Below are positions 17,222 to 25,968 of a DNA stretch of 64,000 nt, piece by piece. The notes under the pieces were generated by a model that was not told the origin of the DNA, did no database searches, and worked only from the letters and a program-made list of their open reading frames with translations. A program made the translations under genes and the position numbers. This DNA comes from an uncultured Ilyobacter sp. (GTDB lineage: Bacteria > Fusobacteriota > Fusobacteriia > Fusobacteriales > Fusobacteriaceae), in assembly GCF_963663625.1 (NCBI RefSeq), contig NZ_OY760438.1:124001-188000 (forward strand). The letters are read 5' to 3'. The stretch's first letter is position 1, and each line of letters opens with the position of its first letter.

Positions 17222-18073
17222 TTACACTCCTGAATAGGCTGCGAATCCTCCATCTACAGGAATAACAGTACCGTTTACAAATCCTGACGCTCCGTCGTCA
17301 ACAAGCCATAGTAAAGTTCCCAAAAGTTCCTCAGGGGTTCCAAATCTTCCCATGGGAGTCTGAGAAATTATCTTGTCGGCTCTAGGAGTATAATTTCCTT
17401 CTTCATCCCTCAGAAGTTTAGCATTCTGATTTGTTTCAAAGAATCCAGGGGCGATTGCGTTTACTCTTATTCCCGTTCTTGAGAAATGAACTGCCAGCCA
17501 CTGAGTAAAGTTTGATATTGCCGCTTTTGCCCCAGAATAAGCAGGTATTTTAGTCAGAGGAGCAAAGGCATTCATAGATGATACATTTACAATCCCTGCA
17601 CTCTTTTTGTTTACCATATCTTTTCCGAAAACCTGTGTTGGAAGAAGAGTTCCTATAAAGTTTAGATTAAATACAAATTGTATACCCTCAGGGTCTAGAT
17701 CAAAGAATGTAGTTAGCTCTTTTACATCTAAATCTCCTGTTTCAAAATACTCTTTTGTTGTAGTTCCCTTAGGATGATTACCTCCTGCACCATTTATTAG
17801 AATATCACAGGTTCCAAATTTTTCTTCTATGATTTTTCTGGCTGCTTCTAAGCTTTCAATTTTCAAAACATTGGCTGCAACGCCTATAGCTGTTCCTCCA
17901 TCTTTCTTTATATCTTCTGCCACTTTTTTGGCAGCCTCCTCATTTAGATCGAGGATAGCTACTTTTGCTCCGCAGCTTGCCAGTGCTTCTGCAAAGGCTT
18001 TGCAAAGAACTCCCCCTCCTCCGGTTACTACCGCTACCTTATCTTTCAAATCTATATTAAAAGGTACTTTCAT
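17222..18073 (-). CDS. uxuB: Fructuronate reductase / mannonate oxidoreductase, SDR type
   Basis: A 283-residue short-chain dehydrogenase. The cofactor motif TGGGGVLCKAF is at 18-28, the structural NGAGG at about 93-97, and the catalytic triad S (SSMNAF) and PAYSGAK (YxxxK) near 168-185. The last strand reads GTVIPVDGGFAAYSGV. Its adjacency to uxuA, ten bases apart, identifies it as the SDR-type D-mannonate:NAD oxidoreductase known from Bacillus and Thermotoga-like operons, unrelated in fold to E. coli UxuB. It interconverts D-fructuronate and D-mannonate in the cytoplasm. Confidence 0.85.
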   Translation of the reverse strand: MKVPFNIDLKDKVAVVTGGGGVLCKAFAEALASCGAKVAILDLNEEAAKKVAEDIKKDGGTAIGVAANVLKIESLEAARKIIEEKFGTCDILINGAGGNHPKGTTTKEYFETGDLDVKELTTFFDLDPEGIQFVFNLNFIGTLLPTQVFGKDMVNKKSAGIVNVSSMNAFAPLTKIPAYSGAKAAISNFTQWLAVHFSRTGIRVNAIAPGFFETNQNAKLLRDEEGNYTPRADKIISQTPMGRFGTPEELLGTLLWLVDDGASGFVNGTVIPVDGGFAAYSGV

Positions 18074-18082
18074 CTTATCCTC

Positions 18083-19123
18083 CTATTTATCTAGTTTTTC
18101 AAGTGTTTCCCATATGCCGTTTATATAGGTGGCACCTAGTGCCCTGTCATAGAGCCCATAGCCAGGCTTACCGGTTTCTCCCCATATCATTCTTCCATGA
18201 TCGGGCCTTATATATCCCTCAAATCCGGTTTCATAATAAGCCTTTAAGATTTCTACCATGTCAAGGTCCCCACATTTAGAAAGATGAGCCGCCTCTTCAA
18301 AGCTTCCCTCCTCGGGACGTTTTACATTTCTTATATGAGCAAAATGGATTCTTTTTCCGAACTCTCTTATCATTGCAGGTATATCATTTTTCCCGGTAGC
18401 TCCTAGAGATCCGCTGCAGTGGGTGAGACCATTATATGGAGAATCCACAAGACTTAAAAATCTTCTCAAATTATCTGACGTTGTTATTATTCTTGGGAGT
18501 CCAAAAATTGACCAAGGTGGGTCATCCGGATGTATCGCCATTTTTACCCTCACTTCTTCTGCTACCGCTATAATCTCTTTTAAGAAATACTGAAGATTAT
18601 TCCATAAGTCTTCCTCAGTAAAATCTTTATATTGGTCCAGTAAATGACCTAATCCGCCCTGTCCGTAGCTTGTATCCCATCCTGGAAGAGATAATTCTCC
18701 TGATTTTGGATTCATCTTATCTACATCACTCTTATAATAGACAAGCGCACTAGAACCATCTTCAAGTTTGTAGTCTAGATTCGATCTTGTCCAGTCAAAC
18801 ACCGGCATAAAGTTATAGCAAATACACTTTACTCCTGCCTGCGCAAGATTTCTGATATTAGTCTTATAATTTTCTATATATTTGTCCCTGGTAGGAAGAC
18901 CTAGCTTAATATCCTCATGTACAGGTACACTTTCGATAACTTCCATTTCAAGTCCTGCATCATTTATAGTCTTTTTTAGTGCCATTATTCTTTCCAATGG
19001 CCACACTTCTCCTACAGGGATATCATATATTGCAGTTACCACTCCTGTCATTCCAGGTATTTGTCTAATCTTTTCAAGGGTTACAGGGTCATCTTTCCCA
19101 TACCATCTAAATGTCATTTTCAT
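18083..19123 (-). CDS. uxuA: Mannonate dehydratase
   Basis: A 346-residue TIM-barrel dehydratase that converts D-mannonate to 2-keto-3-deoxygluconate (KDG). The N-terminus [20 protein letters not shown], the [13 protein letters not shown] strand, and the metal-binding region HPDDPP with HCSGSLG and RPDHGRM match the UxuA family, and the length is typical (about 345-360). It heads the distal part of the operon after a hairpin following the TRAP genes, with its own possible promoter and GntR-type site (separate entry). The ribosome binding site is AGGAGA. Confidence 0.93.
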   Translation of the reverse strand: MKMTFRWYGKDDPVTLEKIRQIPGMTGVVTAIYDIPVGEVWPLERIMALKKTINDAGLEMEVIESVPVHEDIKLGLPTRDKYIENYKTNIRNLAQAGVKCICYNFMPVFDWTRSNLDYKLEDGSSALVYYKSDVDKMNPKSGELSLPGWDTSYGQGGLGHLLDQYKDFTEEDLWNNLQYFLKEIIAVAEEVRVKMAIHPDDPPWSIFGLPRIITTSDNLRRFLSLVDSPYNGLTHCSGSLGATGKNDIPAMIREFGKRIHFAHIRNVKRPEEGSFEEAAHLSKCGDLDMVEILKAYYETGFEGYIRPDHGRMIWGETGKPGYGLYDRALGATYINGIWETLEKLDK

Positions 19124-19143
19124 TGTTTATCTCCTCTTTACAA

Positions 19144-19162
19144 ATTATATACTAGTACACAA
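19144..19162 (-). promoter_or_regulatory. Putative GntR operator and -10 box ahead of uxuA
   Basis: TAGTACACAA at 19153-19162 fits the pattern TNGT-NN-ACNA found twice in the 25.7-25.9 kb control region, and a TATAAT (minus strand, 19144-19149) adjoins it. This suggests an internal regulated promoter for uxuA-uxuB. The -35 box is poor. Confidence 0.45.
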
Positions 19163-19176
19163 GTTATCTTGATATA

Positions 19177-19207
19177 TGTAAAGAGTCATTTTTAAATGAC
19201 TCTTTAC
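19177..19207 (-). terminator. Hairpin between TRAP large permease and uxuA
   Basis: A near-perfect 15-base inverted repeat (TGTAAAGAGTCATTT and complement). The 3' side on the minus strand lacks a long T run, so termination may be partial. Confidence 0.6.
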
Positions 19208-19245
19208 ATAATTTTATATTCGGGGGTTCAATCACATGATTTTTA

Positions 19246-20535
19246 TCAAAACATCGAAGGGTTTATAAGTTTAGGTATTCCAACTGTTATCTGTGGGAAA
19301 AATGCCATAAAGAATAGCACCACTATAGCCATTAGGAAAAATGGGAGAACTCCCTTGAATGACCGCTCTATTGTAAGATCTGATATAGAGCCTGCAATCA
19401 AAAGACACAATCCATATGGCGGTGTCACAAGCCCAAGGGCAAGAGTCATCACGATAATAACTCCCAAATGAGTGGGATCTACACCCAAAGCAAGAGCCGC
19501 TGGTAAAATTACCGGCACAAACAGTATCATAGCTGGCACAGCATCCATAAATGTTCCTATGAACAGGAAGAACATTACCACAACAAACATAAACGTAGTA
19601 GCTCCCCCAGGCATCCCCAAGAAAAACTCCGCGGCCTTAGTTGATACATTGTAGTACCCCAGAAGTTCTCCTAAAGCATTTGCAGTGCAAAGGGCAAATA
19701 ACGAAAGTGAACTGAGTTTTAGAGTCTCTATTATTATATGAGGTAAGTCCCTTACCTTGATAGTCTTATAGTAAAACATTCCGATCACCAATGCATATAC
19801 ACAGGCAAAGGCCGCTGCTTCTGTTGGCGTGTAGGCCCCAGAAATAATTCCGCCTATTATGATGACCGGTGTTAGTAAAGCAAGGAAACTCTCTTTAAAT
19901 AATCCAAGAACATGTTTCAAAGGTGCTTTTTCCTCTTTGCCATAGTCATTTTTCAAACTCGCAAAGTAGACTATCGCCATCATTGATATTCCTAATATAA
20001 CTCCAGGTAGTAAGCCCACAAAAAACAAGGCTCCTGTGGATACATTTGCTATCCCCGCATAAACAACCATTGTTATGCTCGGAGGAATGATACTTCCCAG
20101 AGTAGAGGATGCTGCAGTTACCCCTACGGAAATCTCTTTATCATAGCCATTATCTTCCATCTGTGGAATAAGAATTTTACCGACTCCTGCTGTATCAGCC
20201 TGAGAAGATCCTGATACTCCGGCAAATATCATAGACACCAGTATATTTGCATGTGCCAGTCCTCCTCTTATATGCCCAACTAGGGCTATACAGAGATCTA
20301 TTAGCCTTTTGGAGATAGAGCCATGATTCATCAGGTTTGCTGCAAGTATAAACAGAGGTACTGCTAATAATACAAAAGACCCAAGGCCTGTAAACATCTT
20401 CATGAATACCACTATACCACTTAGACCTGGTATTAGCATTACTCCTGTAAAAGCTACTATTCCAATAACGAATGAGATAGGAACTCCAACTGCTATAAGT
20501 CCTAAAAATATCACTATTAATGTTATCTGAGTCAT
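19246..20535 (-). CDS. TRAP transporter large permease (DctM/YiaN-like)
   Basis: A 429-residue inner-membrane protein with about twelve hydrophobic segments, the normal length for DctM. Family landmarks include GVPISFVIGI at the start, the SGSSQADTAGVGKILIPQM loop and GLVTPPYGLCLLIAGSISD near the C-terminus. It carries out Na+-driven transport of the ligand delivered by the periplasmic binding protein. It overlaps the small permease gene by one base, so the two are translationally coupled. Confidence 0.92.
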   Translation of the reverse strand: MTQITLIVIFLGLIAVGVPISFVIGIVAFTGVMLIPGLSGIVVFMKMFTGLGSFVLLAVPLFILAANLMNHGSISKRLIDLCIALVGHIRGGLAHANILVSMIFAGVSGSSQADTAGVGKILIPQMEDNGYDKEISVGVTAASSTLGSIIPPSITMVVYAGIANVSTGALFFVGLLPGVILGISMMAIVYFASLKNDYGKEEKAPLKHVLGLFKESFLALLTPVIIIGGIISGAYTPTEAAAFACVYALVIGMFYYKTIKVRDLPHIIIETLKLSSLSLFALCTANALGELLGYYNVSTKAAEFFLGMPGGATTFMFVVVMFFLFIGTFMDAVPAMILFVPVILPAALALGVDPTHLGVIIVMTLALGLVTPPYGLCLLIAGSISDLTIERSFKGVLPFFLMAIVVLFFMAFFPQITVGIPKLINPSMF

Positions 20536-21044
20536 TATTTTACACCCCCTGTTTCTACCTTAGTTGCCTCTTTACCCATGAGCTCTCTTATATGTCCCAT
20601 AATGTGATCAATGCTGTAGACCGTAGATGTAAAGCCTAATAGAGGAACACAAAGCCAAGTATATCCCATTTTAACTTCTGGTAAACTGATCCATTTGTAA
20701 TTCCAGAATTTTTTAGTAATAATAACTCCATAATAGAGAATAGCTACCGAAAAAAGTAGAACCATTATCGAAATAAAGATTTTTAAAATTATTTTATTCT
20801 TCCCGTTTAATTTATCCAATACACTTGTAAAGGCAAAGTGCTGATTTTCATAGGCCATTACTCCTGCACCCATAAATACTGCCCAGGTAAAGGCATACTC
20901 ACTAACTTCCCCAGTCCATGTTACCATTATCCCTGCATATCTACAGAAAACTTGTATTACTATTGCTATAAAAAATATACTTATACAAGCAACCCCAACT
21001 CCTAGCTGGATTTTTTGAATCTCTTTTGATAGTTTTGCTATCAT
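20535..21044 (-). CDS. TRAP transporter small permease (DctQ/YiaM-like)
   Basis: A four-helix inner-membrane subunit with the DctQ landmarks QVFCRYAG near the first helix, VTWTGEVSEYAFTWAVFMGAG in the middle, and MGYTWLCVPLLG. The open frame runs up to 21086, but GAGGGGG at about 21054-21060 supports the ATG at 21044 (169 residues) or the ATG two codons earlier; the longer reading would place the ribosome site inside the gene. It partners with the large permease. Confidence 0.88.
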   Translation of the reverse strand: MIAKLSKEIQKIQLGVGVACISIFFIAIVIQVFCRYAGIMVTWTGEVSEYAFTWAVFMGAGVMAYENQHFAFTSVLDKLNGKNKIILKIFISIMVLLFSVAILYYGVIITKKFWNYKWISLPEVKMGYTWLCVPLLGFTSTVYSIDHIMGHIRELMGKEATKVETGGVK

Positions 21045-21109
21045 AATCATGTTCCCCCTCTGTAAAAACCGGGGGCCATTTTTCAATAGCCCTCAGGTTC
21101 CCTATACTA

Positions 21110-22120
21110 CTATTTTCTTGTTAATTCCAATAAATCTTCCAAACCGTTTTTCTTAGCGTATTCGTCTTGAATAGGTTTAGCAATTGCTTTAAAAGCTTTA
21201 AGATTAACCTCGTTTATCTCTCCACCGTCAGCTAGTATCTTAGCCTTTGATTCATCGAGCATTTTGTACGTTACCGCTCTTTCTTCTGCTACTGAAGCTT
21301 TTGCTGCTTCTAAAATCCATTTTTGCTGTTCAGGTGTATATTTATCGAAATTATGACCGTTCATAAGAAGAAGTCTAGTTGTGTAGTCATGAGCCGTAAG
21401 TGAAGTATATTTACCATTTGGAGTTTTATGGTGCTCTTTTAGCATCATGTTGGTATGATCATTTTCAGCTGCATCTGCTGTACCTGTGTTTAGAGCCTGG
21501 TACAACTCTTGCCATCCCACAGAGATAGGATTAGCTCCTGTTTTCTTCCAAAAGGCCTGTTGTACTGGAGAACCCTGTGCTCTGATATTAAGCCCCTTAG
21601 CGTCTGACGGCTCATAAATTGGCTTTTTACCATAATAGTTTCTTACTCCTGATGAGTAGTACCCCACTACTTTAAAGTCATTATTTGTTTTTTCAGTAAT
21701 TATATCCTTCATCTTGTCTCCAAACTCTCCGTCAATTACACTTTCCCAGTGATCAAAACTATCAAAGAGATAAAGAAGTGAAAGAATCTCAAATTCCTTT
21801 ACTCCAGTTCCTGACATAAATCCTGGTGAAGCCACAACCATATCTACAGAATCAGTAGTCAGTTTCATAGCCAGTTCAGATTCATTTGTCCCGAGAGTCC
21901 CAGGGAAAACTTCCGCTTTCATTGTTCCTCCTGATAACCTCTCTAATTCACTTGCAAATTTATTAAGTCCGTATTGGTATGGATTATCAAGAGATGTCTG
22001 ATTGTGTGCCACTCTCAGCGTTATGGGCTGCTGTACCCCAGTTTCAGATTTTTCCTTAGATCCGCACCCTGCAAAACCTAAAGCTAAGGCAAGTGATAAT
22101 ATCCCCAGTATTTTTTTCAT
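21110..22120 (-). CDS. TRAP transporter substrate-binding lipoprotein (DctP)
   Basis: A 336-residue periplasmic binding protein with a lipoprotein signal: MKKILGILSLALALGFAGC, Cys 19 being the predicted lipidated residue. The mature part has the DctP core, including the carboxylate-binding arginine region GLNIRAQGSPVQQAFWKKTG and ALNTGTADAAENDHTN. The ligand is therefore an acidic sugar or other carboxylate. The genomic setting suggests a hexuronate, aldonate or diketogulonate. As a lipoprotein it is tethered to a membrane rather than freely periplasmic. Confidence 0.9.
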   Translation of the reverse strand: MKKILGILSLALALGFAGCGSKEKSETGVQQPITLRVAHNQTSLDNPYQYGLNKFASELERLSGGTMKAEVFPGTLGTNESELAMKLTTDSVDMVVASPGFMSGTGVKEFEILSLLYLFDSFDHWESVIDGEFGDKMKDIITEKTNNDFKVVGYYSSGVRNYYGKKPIYEPSDAKGLNIRAQGSPVQQAFWKKTGANPISVGWQELYQALNTGTADAAENDHTNMMLKEHHKTPNGKYTSLTAHDYTTRLLLMNGHNFDKYTPEQQKWILEAAKASVAEERAVTYKMLDESKAKILADGGEINEVNLKAFKAIAKPIQDEYAKKNGLEDLLELTRK

Positions 22121-22172
22121 TTTTATTTCCTCCTTTTTTTTATTAAAGGCTATAGCCTTTTAAAAAGATTAT

Positions 22173-23180
22173 TTACATAGATATTATTTTATTCCAAATA
22201 TCTTCCACAACTGGAATGCCGTTTTCAATGTTGTCTTTCCTTGTTCTCATCTCCATTTCCCCTGGATAGAATATTTGACCATTGGGGTCAGAGGCTTCTG
22301 AAGCTTTTATGCTTTCTAATACTTCATTGATAATATCATCTGTCATATTTATACTGTTCATCTGAGATGGATCTATCGCAATTAATACTTGAGATAGTCC
22401 ATATTCATCTTCACAATTTTTCCCTATAGATGTTACTGAGTTACCACCAGATAATACTGCTGCAATTAGGTCAAGGGCAATTGACATCCCAGATCCTTTC
22501 CAGAATCCCATTGGTAATACCCTCCACGTTTTTTCTATTTCTACAGGATCTGTCGAAATTTTTCCTTCAGTGTCAAATCCTCCAGCTACAGGGAGCTGCT
22601 TTCCTTCTATCTTCGTCTGCTCTATTTTTCCGTAAGAAAACTGAGCCATGGCACAATCTATTACTACGTGCTCCTTGTTGCTTCTCGGGATGGCCATTAC
22701 AAATGGATTATTCCCTATATTTCTCTCTTTTGTGCCCCAAGCTGGCATATTAGGCATGGTATTGGTCCAGCAAATGCCTATCATACCCGCATCTGCAGCC
22801 TGCCATCCAAATGTTCCACCTCTCATCCAGTGGTTTGTATTTTTGATTGCTACTATTCCTATTCCATTTTCTCTGGCTAATTCTATCGCTCTATTCATGG
22901 CATCCTGTGCATTTGTATTTCCCATTGCTAGATTTCCATTCCATCTTTCAAAAGAACCTATACTTGCCTCCACAGTTGGTTTGGCATCTATTTTGATATA
23001 GCCCTTATCGATGTAGGATATTACTCTTGGAAATCTGTTTACCCCATGAGAGTATATCCCATCTAAACTATTGTCAGCAAATAATCTTGCACTCCTGTTT
23101 GCAGTCTCAATATCGTATCCTTTTTTTACCAGTATTCTTTCAAATTCTTTTACCATGTTATCATATTTTACTCTAAGCAT
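22173..23180 (-). CDS. YiaK-like 2,3-diketo-L-gulonate reductase family protein
   Basis: A 335-residue member of the malate/L-lactate/YiaK dehydrogenase family, which binds NAD(P)H through a fold different from Rossmann enzymes. The match to E. coli YiaK, by memory, runs the whole length: GIYSHGVNRFPR, NANHWMRGGTFGWQAA-type segment (here NTNHWMRGGTFGWQAAD), ICWTN, and RVLPMGFWKGSGMSI. YiaK reduces 2,3-diketo-L-gulonate to 3-keto-L-gulonate. The substrate pocket histidine in SHGVNRFPR is kept. Its start codon shares one base with the stop of the Gfo/Idh gene (TAATG), so the two are coupled. Confidence 0.82.
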   Translation of the reverse strand: MLRVKYDNMVKEFERILVKKGYDIETANRSARLFADNSLDGIYSHGVNRFPRVISYIDKGYIKIDAKPTVEASIGSFERWNGNLAMGNTNAQDAMNRAIELARENGIGIVAIKNTNHWMRGGTFGWQAADAGMIGICWTNTMPNMPAWGTKERNIGNNPFVMAIPRSNKEHVVIDCAMAQFSYGKIEQTKIEGKQLPVAGGFDTEGKISTDPVEIEKTWRVLPMGFWKGSGMSIALDLIAAVLSGGNSVTSIGKNCEDEYGLSQVLIAIDPSQMNSINMTDDIINEVLESIKASEASDPNGQIFYPGEMEMRTRKDNIENGIPVVEDIWNKIISM

Positions 23181-24172
23181 TATTTCATTCCCTCCCTGTA
23201 TTCTTTAAGTAGTTCATCTGTTATTTTCACTGTATTCATAGACTGTGCAAAACTTGCCTCACTCTTTTTCTTCCCAATGAGTTCATTCACTATTGCCTGC
23301 TGAAAAGGCATTGCTGCATGTTCAGGTTCTTCAAATTCGAAGGTTTCAACTTTTCCATTTATCTCCAAGGTAAACCTCTTCGCCGATAGTCCATCATAGG
23401 TAATTCTTCCCTTCTCTCCCACTATCTGGACTTCATTTATATTTTTGTCTGCAACATAGCACCAGGTTCCCGCTCCTACGATACCATTTTTAAATTTGAA
23501 TGTAGCAACTACAGTGTCATCAACCTTATAATATCCACCTTTGTTTTCTACAAATCCTTTCATTGTCTCTATTTCTCCAAAATACATGATGAGACAGTCT
23601 AGTACATGCACTCCCATGTCTAGAAACTTACCTCCTCCAGAAATTTCAGGTATTACTCTCCAAGGGAGTCTGTCTTTATCTAGTTCACTTTCTTCTACAG
23701 GCATGATTTGGGTCACATATACATGTCTGATATCTCCTAGTACTTTTTTATCCAGAAGTTCCTTTATTTTTAGGAATTTTTCCACACCCCTTCTGTAAAA
23801 TGCCACATAAACCGGTATTTTAAGTTCTTCAGAAAGGGCTTTTATTTCCAAGCAGTCCTCATAATTTGTGGCAATTGGTTTTTCCACATAGGGGATCTTT
23901 CCTGCTTTTAATATTTTTATAGCATATTCATGATGAAATTTCGGTGGAGTTGCTACATATACAGCGTTTATGTCTCTGTCCTTTAGCATTTCCTCTACGC
24001 TTTTATAAATTTTTTCTACATTATGTCTCTTAGCATAGTCTTTGGCCTGGTCAAAATCTAAATTGTATACCCCTATAAGTTTCGACCCTTGAGATTTATA
24101 GAGCCCCGGTCCACTTTTTACCTCGGTAACTGCACCGGTACCGATCATTCCCCATCTCACTTCATCTAGCAT
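23180..24172 (-). CDS. Gfo/Idh/MocA family oxidoreductase
   Basis: A 330-residue NAD(P)-dependent sugar dehydrogenase. The N-terminal Rossmann motif GMIGTGAVTEVKSGPG is at about 8-23, the family signature EKPIATN at about 96-102, and the second domain contains GGGKFLDMGVHVLDCLIMYFG with the catalytic-type His. The family oxidises or reduces secondary alcohols of sugars and sugar acids. The sequence alone does not fix the substrate. Its coupling to a YiaK-like gene suggests a keto-gulonate or related hexonate. SD AGGGGG precedes the ATG. Confidence 0.8.
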   Translation of the reverse strand: MLDEVRWGMIGTGAVTEVKSGPGLYKSQGSKLIGVYNLDFDQAKDYAKRHNVEKIYKSVEEMLKDRDINAVYVATPPKFHHEYAIKILKAGKIPYVEKPIATNYEDCLEIKALSEELKIPVYVAFYRRGVEKFLKIKELLDKKVLGDIRHVYVTQIMPVEESELDKDRLPWRVIPEISGGGKFLDMGVHVLDCLIMYFGEIETMKGFVENKGGYYKVDDTVVATFKFKNGIVGAGTWCYVADKNINEVQIVGEKGRITYDGLSAKRFTLEINGKVETFEFEEPEHAAMPFQQAIVNELIGKKKSEASFAQSMNTVKITDELLKEYREGMK

Positions 24173-24183
24173 TGGTCAACCCC

Positions 24184-24651
24184 CTATAAAATATCTTTGT
24201 TTATTTTAATAACAATTTTTCTTATTTTTGATACTCCTCCATCGTTGCAGGCTGGCCTGTGAACAATGTGTGGAAAAAATACCGCAAAGGTTCCTGGAGT
24301 CATTATCATCTCAGATTCTCCATGACACTCTTCATAAAAAAGTATGTCTCTTTCTTCATTATAGTCACCTATAGGCTTGTTTTTACCAGTGTCCACTGCA
24401 AATCCGATTCTTTCTCTTCCTGAGACCAAACACTGTACATCTATATATTTTCTGTGAACTTCAGGCTTTTTATCCTCCCTAGGAGCTGTCTCCAGGTCTA
24501 GAACCTGTACATACATATCTTTCCCTTGGAGTTCATAAACTCCAGCTTTTTTATTTACAAGATCTGTCTCTTTGAGGTATCTCACTGCTCTTTGTATGGC
24601 CTCTGGATATATACTCATGTCCCCAGGATTTTCTATATTTCCATAAATCAT
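24184..24651 (-). CDS. YhcH/YjgK/YiaL family protein
   Basis: A 155-residue cupin-fold protein of the DUF386 family (YiaL, EbgC, YhcH, NanQ). The metal-binding pattern is visible: HRKYIDVQCLVSGRERIG (His and Glu), then ECHGESEMIMTPGTFAVFFPHIVHRPAC. Family members act as sugar or sugar-acid anomerases or epimerases or as accessory enzymes. In E. coli yiaL lies between yiaK and the yiaMNO TRAP genes; here it is separated from the YiaK-like gene by the Gfo/Idh gene. A role in ring-opening the imported sugar acid is inference. Confidence 0.85.
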   Translation of the reverse strand: MIYGNIENPGDMSIYPEAIQRAVRYLKETDLVNKKAGVYELQGKDMYVQVLDLETAPREDKKPEVHRKYIDVQCLVSGRERIGFAVDTGKNKPIGDYNEERDILFYEECHGESEMIMTPGTFAVFFPHIVHRPACNDGGVSKIRKIVIKINKDIL

Positions 24652-24666
24652 TTTTTCACTCCCTGC

Positions 24667-25686
24667 CTATAAAGTAACTACAATTTTACAAACTTTACTA
24701 GGATCATTTTCTATAAGATCAAACACCCCTTGAATGTCCTCTATTTTAAATCTATGTGATATAAGTTTACCTGCATTTACTTTCTTTTTTTCAAACCATT
24801 CTATCACTTCAGGAAATTTATTGGCGTGAAGTCTAGAACCTTTTACTTCTAATCCCTTTTTAGTTATGTTCAACTGGGCTATTTTAGAAGGCTCTGCGTG
24901 GAATCCTAGTAGAACAACTCTTCCCGCAGGAGATGCTACAAGAACCGCCTGTTCAAAGGTCTGTGGAATACATACTGCATCAATTACCACATTGGCTCCC
25001 TCACCACCTGTAAAATTTTCAACTACTTTAAAAACATCCTCTTTTGCCGGACTAAATACATAATCTGCCCCAAAACTCTTGGCAATCTCTAGCCTGTATT
25101 CATTAAAATCCGATATCATACATCTTGCACCTTTTAATTTTGCCACCTGTAAAATACCTAGTCCTATAGGACCTGCCCCCATTATAAATACCGTGTCTCC
25201 CTCTCTGATATCTCCTTTGGAAGTAGACTGAGCTGCTATTGTGAAAGGCTCTATTAGGGCACCCTCTTCCCAAGATATTTCAGGATCAAACTTAAATGCT
25301 CTGTCCTCTTTTACCACTATGTATTCCTGCATCCCGCCGTCTGTATGCACTCCGCTTACTTCTAGGGACTGGCATACGTTTGTATTTCCTGTCCTGCATG
25401 CGTAGCACTCTCCACAGCTTGTCACTGGATCGATAGCTACTCTGTCTCCTATTTTTACCTTTGTAACACTATCTCCTATCCCCACTACTTCTCCTGAAAA
25501 TTCATGTCCTATCACCCTAGGATATGTTGCCAGGGGATTGGTTCCGTGATAGATATGTATGTCCGATCCGCATATCCCCACAGCCTTTATTTTTACAAGA
25601 ACATCATTTTTACTTTTCAGTTCCGGTTTTTCCCTTTCCAAGAACTCTAATTTTTTAGCTTCTGTCACACACAAAGCTTTCATCAA
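24667..25686 (-). CDS. Zinc alcohol dehydrogenase, L-gulonate/L-galactonate 5-dehydrogenase type
   Basis: A 339-residue medium-chain dehydrogenase. The catalytic zinc site shows GICGSDIH and GHEFSGEV, the structural zinc site CGECYACRTGNTNVC, and the NAD site GAGPIGLGILQVAK. The N-terminal strand ICGSDIHIYHGTNPLATYPRV resembles RspB and YjjN (LgoD) type enzymes, which oxidise L-gulonate to D-fructuronate or L-galactonate to D-tagaturonate. With UxuB and UxuA in the same cluster, D-fructuronate would be the productive product. It is the first gene of the operon, behind a promoter overlapped by a GntR-type site. Confidence 0.78.
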   Translation of the reverse strand: MMKALCVTEAKKLEFLEREKPELKSKNDVLVKIKAVGICGSDIHIYHGTNPLATYPRVIGHEFSGEVVGIGDSVTKVKIGDRVAIDPVTSCGECYACRTGNTNVCQSLEVSGVHTDGGMQEYIVVKEDRAFKFDPEISWEEGALIEPFTIAAQSTSKGDIREGDTVFIMGAGPIGLGILQVAKLKGARCMISDFNEYRLEIAKSFGADYVFSPAKEDVFKVVENFTGGEGANVVIDAVCIPQTFEQAVLVASPAGRVVLLGFHAEPSKIAQLNITKKGLEVKGSRLHANKFPEVIEWFEKKKVNAGKLISHRFKIEDIQGVFDLIENDPSKVCKIVVTL

Positions 25687-25743
25687 ATTTCCTCCTAATT
25701 ATATTTAAAGTTTAAAATATCATTTTTCTTTCATCTGCCACAC

Positions 25744-25776
25744 TTGTATACTACTGTGCTTTTTCTCGAATGTCAA
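25744..25776 (-). promoter_or_regulatory. Promoter and overlapping GntR-type operator of the sugar-acid operon
   Basis: On the minus strand TTGACA (25771-25776) and TAGTAT (25748-25753) are exactly 17 bases apart. The -10 box lies inside TTGTATACTA (25744-25753, plus strand), which fits TNGT-AT-ACNA, the operator pattern of UxuR/ExuR-class GntR regulators. Binding there would block polymerase directly. Confidence 0.6.
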
Positions 25777-25900
25777 ATTTTTTTTGAACTTTTTATGGTG
25801 TTAGAGTGCTCTTTTCGCACTATTTAGTTGAATATAGTTATTCAAGGAGTTATTTTTTATAAAAAAAATCTTTAATTCACTTTTCAAAATAAAAATATAG

Positions 25901-25910
25901 TAGTATACTT
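25901..25910. promoter_or_regulatory. Second GntR-type operator, upstream of the regulator gene
   Basis: TAGTATACTT matches the same TNGTATACNA pattern with one mismatch and lies about 60 bases ahead of the GntR start codon, consistent with autoregulation of the divergent regulator. Confidence 0.5.
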
Positions 25911-25968
25911 GTATGAGAAATGTTTTTTTATTTTTAAAAAATTTAGAAAATAATATGAGGAGTATATT

